The notes below the pieces were generated by a model. That model worked only from the letters and a program-made list of their open reading frames with translations. It was not told the DNA's origin and did no database searches. A stretch of DNA of 64,000 nucleotides from Actinoplanes subtropicus. GTDB taxonomy: Bacteria > Actinomycetota > Actinomycetes > Mycobacteriales > Micromonosporaceae. Positions 57,139-64,000 of this stretch are shown one piece after another. Where the stretch lies: assembly GCF_000721705.1 (NCBI RefSeq), contig NZ_JOJL01000002.1, forward strand, positions 310,001 through 374,000. Reading direction: 5' to 3'. Numbering within the stretch: position 1 is the stretch's first letter; the number at the start of each line of letters is the position of its first letter. Both the position numbers and the translations under genes were made by a program.

Positions 57139-59232
57139 ATGTTTCACCTGGGCGTCGACATCGGGGGAACCTTTACCGACTGTGTACTGATCGGGGCGGA
57201 CGACGCCTCGTACGCGAGCTCGAAGGTGTTGTCCACCAAGGACGACCCCGCCGAGGGCGTGTTGAACGGGCTGGCCGAGCTGGCCGCCGAGGCCCATCTG
57301 TCGCTGCCCGAGCTGCTGGCCGCCACCGAGCGGTTCGGGCACGGCACCACGATCGGTACCAACGCCGTCCTGGAGCGCGCCGGCGCCCGGGTCGGCCTGA
57401 TCACCACCGCCGGGCACGGTGACGCGCTGGCCATCATGCGCGGTCACGGCCGAGTCGCCGGCCGCGGCGTCGAGGACGTCTTCCGGGTGCGGGGAACGGC
57501 CCTGCCCGCCCCGCTGATCGTGCCGGGCGCGGTCCTGGAGCTGCACGAGCGGATGGACGCCGCCGGCTCCGTCGTGGTCGCGCTGGACGAGGGCCGTACG
57601 GCCGAGCTGGTGTCCTCGTTCGTACGCCGGCACCGGCTGGACAGCGTTGCCGTGGCGTTCCTCTGGTCGTTCGCCAACCCGGAGCACGAGCTGGCGCTGG
57701 AGAAGATCCTGCACGCCGAGGCGCCGGAGGTCTTCGTCTCGCTCTCGTCCCGGGTGTCGCCCCGGCTCGGCGAATACGAGCGGATGGTGGCCACGGTGCT
57801 CAACGGCTACGTCGGCCCGGCCTGCACCCGCTACCTGACCACGATGGCCGGCCGGCTGGCGGATGGTGGCATGCCGGCGCCGCTGCTGGTGATGCAGTCC
57901 AGCGGCGGGGTGGTGCCCGCCCCGGCCGCGGCCGAGCTGGCGCTGGGCACCCTCGACTCCGGGCCGACCGCCGGCCTGACCGGCACCGTCGCGCTGGCGG
58001 CGTCCCTGGGCCACCGCAACGTCGTGGCCACCGACATGGGCGGCACGTCGTTCGACATCGGCCTGGTCGTCGACGGCCGGGCCGTGGTGGCCGACGAGGC
58101 GGTCATCGACCAGTACACCTACCGGCTGCCGCACCTCGACGTGCGGACCACCGCGTGCGGCGGCGGCACGATCGCCGCGCGCGATCCGCGGACCGGCGCG
58201 CTGCGGGTCGGCCCGCGCAGCGCCGGCTCGCAGCCCGGCCCCGCCTGCTACGGCCGCGGCGGCACCGAGCCCACGGTGACCGACGCCGACGTGGTGCTCG
58301 GCCTGCTGCGGCCGGAGGGCTTCCTGGCCGGGCGGATGCCGCTGGACGCGGCGGCCGCCCGGGCCGCCGTCGGACGGCTGGCCGAGTCGCTGGGGCTCGG
58401 GCCGGAGGAGGCGGCGGCCGGCATCCTGCGGGTGAACAACCTGCGGGCGGCGACGCTGATCCGCCAGCAGACCCTCGAACGCGGCCTGGACCCGCGCGAT
58501 TTCGTGCTCTACGCCTACGGCGGGGCCGGCCCGGTGCACGCCTTCGGCTACGCGGCCGAGATCGGCGTGGCCGAGGTCCTGATCCCGCTCGGCAACGGCG
58601 CCTCGACTCTGTCGGCGTACGGCATCGCCGCCGGTGATGTCGCCCGGTTCGTCGAGGTCGAGACCGCGCTGCGGGCGCCGATCGACGACGCCGAGCTGCG
58701 GCGGGCGGTGTCCGGCGCGATGAGCCGGGCCCGGCAGGCCATGGTGGATGCCGGAGTGACCGCCGATCCGCGGGTCGACGTGTGGGCGCTGATGCGCTAC
58801 CAGGAGCAGCTCATGCACGCCCTGGAGGTGCCGGTCACGCCGGACGGCGACGCCGGCGAGCTGGTCGGACGGTTCCTCCAGGAGTACGCGCAGCGGTACG
58901 GCGTCGCGGCGGCCTCCGCGTTCCAGGCGGCCGAGGTGTTCGCCCTGCGCTGCCGGGCCCGGGTGCCCGGCCCGGAGCAACCCGCCGTGCCGCCGCCGGC
59001 CGCGGCGGCCGCCGCGGCCACGGACACCGTCTCGGTGTTCTGGCCCGAGCCGGGCGCCTGGCTGGACACCGCCGTCCACGACGGCAGCGGGCTCGCCGGC
59101 GGCGACCGCATCGCGGGCCCGGCCCTCGTCGAGTTGCCGCACACCACGGTGGCGGTGCCCGGCGGAGCCTCGCTGACCGCCGGCCGGGGCCACCTCCACC
59201 TGCACCTACCCACCCGGGAGGCGGCGCGATGA
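57139..59232 (+). CDS. hyuA: Hydantoinase/oxoprolinase family subunit A (carboxylase beta-like)
   Basis: 697 aa. It opens with the nucleotide-binding 'LGVDIGGTFTDCVLIGADD' and has 'ERFGHGTTIGTNAVLER', 'SGPTAGLTGTVALAAS' and 'DMGGTSFDIGLV', the ASKHA-like ATPase motifs of the family. Relatives are N-methylhydantoinase, 5-oxoprolinase, acetone carboxylase and acetophenone carboxylase. Subunit B follows with a 4-base overlap. With an acyl-CoA ligase and mutase downstream, an ATP-dependent ketone carboxylation route is one possibility; hydantoin hydrolysis is another. ATG with GGGAGG upstream. Confidence 0.93.
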   Translation: MFHLGVDIGGTFTDCVLIGADDASYASSKVLSTKDDPAEGVLNGLAELAAEAHLSLPELLAATERFGHGTTIGTNAVLERAGARVGLITTAGHGDALAIMRGHGRVAGRGVEDVFRVRGTALPAPLIVPGAVLELHERMDAAGSVVVALDEGRTAELVSSFVRRHRLDSVAVAFLWSFANPEHELALEKILHAEAPEVFVSLSSRVSPRLGEYERMVATVLNGYVGPACTRYLTTMAGRLADGGMPAPLLVMQSSGGVVPAPAAAELALGTLDSGPTAGLTGTVALAASLGHRNVVATDMGGTSFDIGLVVDGRAVVADEAVIDQYTYRLPHLDVRTTACGGGTIAARDPRTGALRVGPRSAGSQPGPACYGRGGTEPTVTDADVVLGLLRPEGFLAGRMPLDAAAARAAVGRLAESLGLGPEEAAAGILRVNNLRAATLIRQQTLERGLDPRDFVLYAYGGAGPVHAFGYAAEIGVAEVLIPLGNGASTLSAYGIAAGDVARFVEVETALRAPIDDAELRRAVSGAMSRARQAMVDAGVTADPRVDVWALMRYQEQLMHALEVPVTPDGDAGELVGRFLQEYAQRYGVAAASAFQAAEVFALRCRARVPGPEQPAVPPPAAAAAAATDTVSVFWPEPGAWLDTAVHDGSGLAGGDRIAGPALVELPHTTVAVPGGASLTAGRGHLHLHLPTREAAR

Positions 59233-61508
59233 CCAAGATTTCCTGGGACGGCGTGCAACGCGGCTACGTGCCGGCCGAGCCGCTGCCGATCGATCCGGCC
59301 CTGCCCCTGCACGAGGCCGGCTCCGCCGACGTCGATCCGGTCACCTTCGAGGTGATCCGGTACGCGTTGCTCAACGCGAACGTGGAGCACGGCCAGACCC
59401 TGCAGCGGCTGTGCGTCTCCCCGGTGACCATGCTGACCCGCGACTTCCAGCCGTCCATCCTCACCGAGCGCGGCGAGCTGGTGTTCCTCGGCCCGTACCT
59501 GCAGTACTTCTCCAACGCGCAGGCGCTGACGGTCAAGTGGATCCTGGAACACCGCGGCGGCGATCCCGGCATCGGCCCCGGCGACATGTTCCTCTCCAAC
59601 GACCCGTACGTGGGCACCCCGCACCAGCCGGACACCATCGTCGCCGCCCCGGTCTTCGTGGGGGAGCAGCTGTTCTGCTGGGTCGCGAACGTGCTGCACC
59701 ACTCGGACATCGGCGGCTCGGTGGTGGGCAGCTTCTGCGTGGACGCCGCGGACATCTTCACCGACCCGCCGGCGTTCCCGCCGTTCAAGATCGTCGAAGG
59801 CGGCCGGCTGCGGCCCGACCTCGAACAGCTGTTCCTGCGCCAGTCCCGGCTGCCCGGCGTGGTGCAGATGGACCTGCGGGCCGCCGTCTCGGCGAACACC
59901 GCGACCGTACGCAAGATCGAGGCGTTGATCTCCCGGTACGGCGCGGATGCGGTGAAGACCGTGATGCACCGGGTGCTCGACGCCGGCGAGCAGCTGTTCC
60001 GGCAGCGGCTGGGCGAGATCCCGGACGGCACCTGGTCGCACCGGCTCTACGCGGAGGCCTCGCACACCGGCGACACCGGGCTCTACCGGTACCAGCTGAC
60101 CGTGCGCAAGAGCGGGGACGAGCTGTTCGTGGACAACGCCGGCACCGATCCGCAGGCCGGTTCGATCAACGTGACGTACGCCGGGCTGGTCGGCGCGTTC
60201 CTCGCCGCGCTCACCGCCTCGCTGACTCCCGACCTGGCCGGCGCCTACGGCGGTGTGTACCGGCGGGTGCACTTCGATCCGGTGCCGGGCACTCTGTCCT
60301 GCGCCGACTTCCCGGCCGCGGTCAGCCCGTCCGGCGTGTTCACGATGGAGCTGCTGATCAGCCTGGCCGGCTCGGTCATCGCCAAGATGGTGGCCGCGGG
60401 CCCGCCCGAGGTGCGCGACCGGGCGCTCGGCCCGGCACAACCGCACTGGTACGGCACCATCATCGCCGGCCAGTTCGACAACGGCGCGCCGTACATCGCG
60501 GTCAACGCGAACAACATGATCGGCGCCCTGCCGGCCGGCAGCGACGCCGACGGCGCCGACTTCGGCGGGCACTTCTGGATCCCGGAGGGCATCGCCAGCA
60601 ACGTCGAGGACACCGAGCAGCTCTACCCGATGCTCTGCCTGTACCGGCGGGCACTGCCCTGCGGCGCGGACGGCGCCGGCACCCGGCGGGGCGGCCGGTC
60701 CATCACCGAGGCGTACGTGCCGTGGGGCACCCCGGGCATGGCCGCGGCGCTGTACATCGACGACTCGTTCCCCAAGGCCGTCGGCCCGTTCGGCGCGAAC
60801 CCGAGCAGCATGGGCCGGGTCCAGGTCAGGCACGGCGTCGGATTGGCCGACCAGTTCGCGGCGGGCGTGGTGCCGCAGGATCTCGCCGCGCTGCCGGGCA
60901 CCGACCAGCCGGTCGAGCACAAGGGGCCGATGCTGATGCTCGGCCCGGACTCGGTCATCTCCTGGACCGGCGCGAACAATCCCGGGTACGGCGACCCGCT
61001 GGCCCGCGACCCGGACGACGTGGACCGCGACGTCGCCGCCGGCCGTCTCGACCCGGCCGACGCCACCCGGGTGTACGCGGTGATCTGGGCCGCCGAGGGC
61101 GGGGTGGACCGGCCGGCCACCGACCGGCAACGGGCGCAACGCCTGGCCGCGCGGCTCTCCGGCGCCGTTCCTCCGGCCGGGGAAGCGCGACGCGCCGAGC
61201 CGGACGCCCGGCTGCGCCCGATCGCCGGCGAACTGGGGACGACCCCGGCCGGCCAGTGGGTCTCGCTGACCGGGCGGGTGCTGCTCGGCCCGGTGACCGG
61301 GGACTACCGGTCCGCCTGCGCGGTACGCGACACGCCGGTCAGCGAACTGGCGCCGGAGTTCGCCACCCGGCCCGGCCGGCCCGGCGAACAGATGCTGCTG
61401 CGCGAATACCTGTGCCCTGCTACCGGCCTGCGGCTGACCACCGAGCTGATCCGCACCGGCGACGACCCGGCGCCGGACATGGTTCTGGCGACCGGAGCAC
61501 CGTCATGA
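59229..61508 (+). CDS. hyuB: Hydantoinase/oxoprolinase family subunit B (carboxylase alpha-like)
   Basis: 759 aa, longer than the usual 520-600 of HyuB and nearer the large subunit of acetone/acetophenone-type carboxylases. Family landmarks include 'VDPVTFEVIRYALLNANVEHG', 'DMFLSNDPYVGTPHQPD' and 'NVLHHSDIGG'. The start codon overlaps the hyuA stop (ATGA), so synthesis is coupled. The stop overlaps the start of a 30-codon ORF. The length favours a carboxylase over a simple hydantoinase, but this is inference. Confidence 0.92.
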   Translation: MTKISWDGVQRGYVPAEPLPIDPALPLHEAGSADVDPVTFEVIRYALLNANVEHGQTLQRLCVSPVTMLTRDFQPSILTERGELVFLGPYLQYFSNAQALTVKWILEHRGGDPGIGPGDMFLSNDPYVGTPHQPDTIVAAPVFVGEQLFCWVANVLHHSDIGGSVVGSFCVDAADIFTDPPAFPPFKIVEGGRLRPDLEQLFLRQSRLPGVVQMDLRAAVSANTATVRKIEALISRYGADAVKTVMHRVLDAGEQLFRQRLGEIPDGTWSHRLYAEASHTGDTGLYRYQLTVRKSGDELFVDNAGTDPQAGSINVTYAGLVGAFLAALTASLTPDLAGAYGGVYRRVHFDPVPGTLSCADFPAAVSPSGVFTMELLISLAGSVIAKMVAAGPPEVRDRALGPAQPHWYGTIIAGQFDNGAPYIAVNANNMIGALPAGSDADGADFGGHFWIPEGIASNVEDTEQLYPMLCLYRRALPCGADGAGTRRGGRSITEAYVPWGTPGMAAALYIDDSFPKAVGPFGANPSSMGRVQVRHGVGLADQFAAGVVPQDLAALPGTDQPVEHKGPMLMLGPDSVISWTGANNPGYGDPLARDPDDVDRDVAAGRLDPADATRVYAVIWAAEGGVDRPATDRQRAQRLAARLSGAVPPAGEARRAEPDARLRPIAGELGTTPAGQWVSLTGRVLLGPVTGDYRSACAVRDTPVSELAPEFATRPGRPGEQMLLREYLCPATGLRLTTELIRTGDDPAPDMVLATGAPS

Positions 61509-61597
61509 CCGCCTGCACCGAGCGGCACTTCGGCAAGTTGCCCACTCAGGCCGGAGGCGAGGGCCAGAAGGGCATGACCAAGGAGGCTCAGCCATGA
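61505..61597 (+). CDS. 30-aa ORF coupled between hyuB and the ligase gene
   Basis: ATG overlaps the hyuB stop (ATGA) and its own TGA overlaps the ligase ATG (ATGA), so it is locked into the operon on both sides. The peptide begins MTACTERHFGKLPTQAGG and ends KEAQP, with one Cys and one His and no helix or membrane pattern. The ligase ribosome binding site (AGGAGG) lies within it. It may be a tiny subunit or simply a coupling peptide. Family unknown. Confidence 0.45.
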   Translation: MTACTERHFGKLPTQAGGEGQKGMTKEAQP

Positions 61598-63072
61598 CCG
61601 CGACTGTGGGCGGGCTGATGCTGGCCGCGGCGCGCCGGTGGCCGGACCGCGACTCGCTGGTGGAGGACGACACGGTGCTCTCGCACGCCGAGGCCGCCGT
61701 GGCCGCCCGACGGGTCGCGGCCCGGCTGAAGGCGCGCGGGGTCCGGCCCGGCGACCGGGTGGCGCTGGCCCTGCCCAACGGCTGGCGCTACGCGGTCGCG
61801 TACGGCGGCGTGCAACTGGCCGGCGCGGTGGCCGTGCTCGTCAACACCCGGTTCGCCGAGCCGGAGATCGCATACGTGCTGACCGACTGCGGCGCCTTGG
61901 CGGTGATCGTGGATGCCGGGACGGCTTCGCGGGTGCCGCCGGTGTGCCCGCTCTGGGACGTCGAGGAGCTGACCGCGCCCGGCGACGCCGCCGACGAGCT
62001 GCCCGGGCTGTCCGTCGCCGGAAGCGACGTGGCGAACATCCTCTACACCTCCGGCACCACCGGGCAGCCCAAGGGCGCCATGCAGACCCACGCCAACATC
62101 GCCTTCAACACGGGCACCTGCGGCACCGTGCTGGGCGCCACGGCCGGCGACCGTACGCTGGTCATCGCGCCGATGTTCCACGCCACCGGCATCGTCTCCC
62201 AACTGGTCGGCTTCGGCGCCCATGGCGCCGCCCGCGTGTTCCAGCCGCGGTTCACCGCGGCCGGCATGCGCGAGGCGTTGATCGAGCACCGGATTACGGT
62301 CTTCGCCGGGGTGACCGCGATGATCCATCTGATGCTCGCCGATCCGGCGTTCGACCCGGCCGAGCTGCCCCACTTGCGGATGGTCTGCTTCGGCGGCTCC
62401 CCGGTGCCCGAGGCGTTCCTGGCCGGCGCGACCGCGCGACTGCCCGGGGTGACCTTCGCCAACATCTGGGGACTCACCGAGGCGACCTCGATCGTGACCT
62501 GCGCGATCGGCCGGGAGTGGCAGGAGCGGCCCTGGTCGGTGGGGCGGCCGGTGCCCGGCCTCGAGGTGCGCGTGGCCGAGCCCGACCCGGATGGCGTCGG
62601 CGAGCTCTGGGTGCGCGGCCCGGCCGTGACGGCCGGGTACTGGGGGCGACCGGAGGCGACCGCGGAGACTTTCCGGGCCGACGGCTGGCTGCGCACCGGC
62701 GACATCGGCCAGGTCGACGCCTCCGGCTACGTGCGGGTCCTGGACCGGCTCAAGGACATGATCATCCGGGGTGGCGAGAACATCTACAGCCTGGAGGTGG
62801 AGGGCGCGCTCGCCCGGCATCCGGCGGTCGCCGACGTGGCGGTCGTGGGCGTCGCCGACGAGGTGATGGGCGAGCGGGTCCGCGCCGTCGTCGTGCTCCG
62901 GCCCGGCCGGACGCTCGCTCTCGACGAGCTGCGCGCCTGGGCCGCCGACCGGCTCGCCGACTACAAGCTGCCGGTCGAGCTGGTGCGGCTGGACGAACTG
63001 CCGCGCAACCCCAGCGGGAAGATCCTCAAGCGCAGGCTCGCGGAGATCCAGCCGGCGGGCGGGCGGCCATGA
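61594..63072 (+). CDS. Acyl-CoA synthetase (ANL superfamily)
   Basis: 492 aa. AMP-binding motifs are 'NILYTSGTTGQPKGAMQTH' (P-loop), 'GLTEATS', and 'GWLRTGDIGQVD ... VLDRLKDMIIRGGENIY', and the C-terminal catalytic Lys is in 'NPSGKILKRRL'. It activates a carboxylic acid to its CoA thioester. Size and motifs fit a medium- or short-chain fatty or aromatic acid ligase. In the operon it would activate the acid made by the HyuAB enzyme and pass it to the CoA mutase encoded downstream. Confidence 0.94.
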   Translation: MTATVGGLMLAAARRWPDRDSLVEDDTVLSHAEAAVAARRVAARLKARGVRPGDRVALALPNGWRYAVAYGGVQLAGAVAVLVNTRFAEPEIAYVLTDCGALAVIVDAGTASRVPPVCPLWDVEELTAPGDAADELPGLSVAGSDVANILYTSGTTGQPKGAMQTHANIAFNTGTCGTVLGATAGDRTLVIAPMFHATGIVSQLVGFGAHGAARVFQPRFTAAGMREALIEHRITVFAGVTAMIHLMLADPAFDPAELPHLRMVCFGGSPVPEAFLAGATARLPGVTFANIWGLTEATSIVTCAIGREWQERPWSVGRPVPGLEVRVAEPDPDGVGELWVRGPAVTAGYWGRPEATAETFRADGWLRTGDIGQVDASGYVRVLDRLKDMIIRGGENIYSLEVEGALARHPAVADVAVVGVADEVMGERVRAVVVLRPGRTLALDELRAWAADRLADYKLPVELVRLDELPRNPSGKILKRRLAEIQPAGGRP

Positions 63073-63668
63073 ACACGGTCCTGCACACTGGCCGGATGTC
63101 AGAGTCGCGCGACGCCGCCATCCTGTCCCGTGCCGCCACCCTGTTCTCCGAGCGCGGGTATCACGCCGTCGGGATCCGCGACCTCGCCGAGGCGGTCGGC
63201 CTGTCCACCTCGACGCTGTACCACTACTACGCCACCAAGCAGGACATCCTGTTCGCGATCATCAGCCGGTTCCTGGAGGAGTTCACCGGGCGGCAGGTCG
63301 CCGGGCTGCGCGACACCACCGTCCCGCCGCGAGAGCGGCTGGGGCGGGCGGTCGTCGCGCACGTCGAGCTCACCGTGACCCGGAGCAAGGAGCTGCTGGT
63401 CGGCAGCCCGGTGCTGAACGCGCTGAGCCCCGAGCAGCAGGCGCGGATCGCCGCCCTGCGCCGCGCGTACCGGGACGCGGTCCGCGACGTCGTCGCCGAG
63501 GGCGGCTTCCCCGTCGCGGACCCGCTGCTCACCGCCATGGCCATGCTGGACATGCTGGACGGCATCCGCAGCTGGTACCACCCGGACGGGCCGCTCCCGC
63601 TGCCCGAGCTGGCGGCGCGCTACCGCACCTTCGCCCTGGCGTTGTGCCAGGCCGGCGGTGAACCGTGA
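63069..63668 (+). CDS. TetR-family regulator
   Basis: 199 aa. The HTH is 'AATLFSERGYHAVGIRDLAEAVGLSTSTLYHYYATKQDILF'. The C-terminal domain is of the type found with fatty-acid or CoA-ester regulators (KstR2-like fold). ATG 63069 overlaps the ligase stop; a second ATG at 63096 gives a more typical N terminus. It lies inside the operon it likely controls, and the GATC palindrome before hyuA is its best candidate operator. Confidence 0.9.
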   Translation: MNTVLHTGRMSESRDAAILSRAATLFSERGYHAVGIRDLAEAVGLSTSTLYHYYATKQDILFAIISRFLEEFTGRQVAGLRDTTVPPRERLGRAVVAHVELTVTRSKELLVGSPVLNALSPEQQARIAALRRAYRDAVRDVVAEGGFPVADPLLTAMAMLDMLDGIRSWYHPDGPLPLPELAARYRTFALALCQAGGEP

Positions 63669-64000
63669 CGGCACGCCGGTTCTACACCCCCAAAGACGGC
63701 GGTACGGACTACGACCGCATCGCCGACCCCGGCACCTATCCGTTCACCCGCGGCCGGCTGCGGCCCCCGGACGGCTGGATCCAGCGGGAGCTCTCCGGCG
63801 AGGGATCGCCCCGCCGCTCCAACGAGCAGCTGCGGATGCTGCTCGCGCACGGCGCCCACGGGGTGGACGTGATCGGCGACAACCCGACCATGTCGGTGAT
63901 GGACCCGGACCACCCGATGTCCGTGCCCGCGGTCGGCACCACCGGCGTCTCGCTCTGCCGCAAACAGGACTTCCTCGAACTGCTCGACGGCATCCCGCTG
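63665..64000 (+). CDS. Acyl-CoA mutase (methylmalonyl-CoA mutase family) large chain, partial
   Basis: The first 112 residues are visible: 'RFYTPKDGGTDYDRIADPGTYPFTRG' is the entry to the mutase TIM barrel, and 'RMLLAHGAHGVDV', 'DPDHPMSVPAVG' and 'FLELLDGIPL' follow the family plan. The active-site region 'IGDNPTMSV' departs from the usual 'FDLPT' of methylmalonyl-CoA mutase, so another acyl-CoA may be rearranged, in an adenosylcobalamin-dependent reaction. The GTG start overlaps the TetR stop. The gene runs off the window. Confidence 0.88.
   Translation, partial: MTARRFYTPKDGGTDYDRIADPGTYPFTRGRLRPPDGWIQRELSGEGSPRRSNEQLRMLLAHGAHGVDVIGDNPTMSVMDPDHPMSVPAVGTTGVSLCRKQDFLELLDGIPL

Noticed and set aside
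56656..59205. 849-codon minus-strand frame read as one protein
   Set aside because: Only its last 135 codons resemble a TetR domain; the rest is antisense to hyuA. I annotate only the TetR remnant.
58797..61139. 780-codon open frame on the minus strand
   Set aside because: Antisense to hyuB; His/Arg/Val-rich shadow frame.
1..64000. tRNA, rRNA, CRISPR array, insertion sequence or prophage
   Set aside because: No cloverleaf-like gene, regularly spaced repeats, transposase or integrase motif could be found by reading both strands.

Overview
The window is GC-rich actinobacterial DNA, most likely from a filamentous, spore-forming member of the Micromonosporaceae or a relative. The reasons are strong G/C bias at codon position 3, frequent GTG starts, a mycothiol-type DinB enzyme, a spore-associated secreted protein, SARP, PucR and large LuxR regulators, and secreted polysaccharide hydrolases. 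No tRNA, rRNA, CRISPR array, transposase, integrase or phage gene was seen. The lineage call is inference.

1-14.6 kb: a dense locus of caspase-fold proteases. It has three CHAT-domain proteins (2019, 2705 and 10692), a metacaspase-like C14 peptidase (5547-7469) whose gene overlaps that of a class III nucleotidyl-cyclase-like protein (7466-8719), a Crp/Fnr regulator with an intact-looking cNMP pocket (4847), two paralogous sigma-region-2-like proteins (394 and 9196), a two-helix DUF6232-like membrane protein and a helical partner protein (13370). The divergent DUF6232-like and CHAT genes carry the same unusual GDK pentad repeat, at the C terminus of one and the N terminus of the other. A matching inverted repeat (TCTGrCGGAC, 11-12 bp, GTCCGTCAGA) lies upstream of both CHAT operons. 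The parts suggest a regulated suicide or conflict system in which a cyclic nucleotide feeds a Crp-type switch. This is the most interesting part of the window.

14.6-31 kb: accessory genes. These include an ICMT-like methyltransferase, an NmrA/TetR pair, a MarR regulator, secreted esterases, a Rieske oxygenase, a SnoaL-tailed ECF sigma factor, a GH75 chitosanase, a GH78-like rhamnosidase, a spore-associated protein and an anti-sigma factor beside a decayed sigma gene. Several gene remnants lie here.

31-44.7 kb: an FAD monooxygenase with a divergent AraC regulator, a SARP regulator, an Asp-nucleophile alpha/beta hydrolase, and a nucleobase module (NCS1 permease, yeast-type cytosine deaminase, 2OG oxygenase, PucR). 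These are followed by a beta-propeller protein, a fucosidase remnant, an M35 metalloprotease and a frameshifted PucR-like regulator.

44.8-56.6 kb: a ferredoxin reductase plus acyl desaturase pair, an epoxide hydrolase, an SDR-like protein, a large LuxR/AAA regulator, an AI-2E-type membrane protein with a PucR/CdaR regulator, a PHA depolymerase remnant, and a MarR / alpha-beta hydrolase / metallo-hydrolase unit.

56.7-64 kb: a translationally coupled catabolic operon. It encodes hydantoinase/carboxylase-type HyuA and HyuB, a 30-codon ORF, an acyl-CoA ligase, a TetR regulator and an acyl-CoA mutase cut by the window end. It is preceded by a 22-bp GATC palindrome at a candidate promoter and by a TetR remnant. 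The window holds many broken genes, which points to a plastic region.
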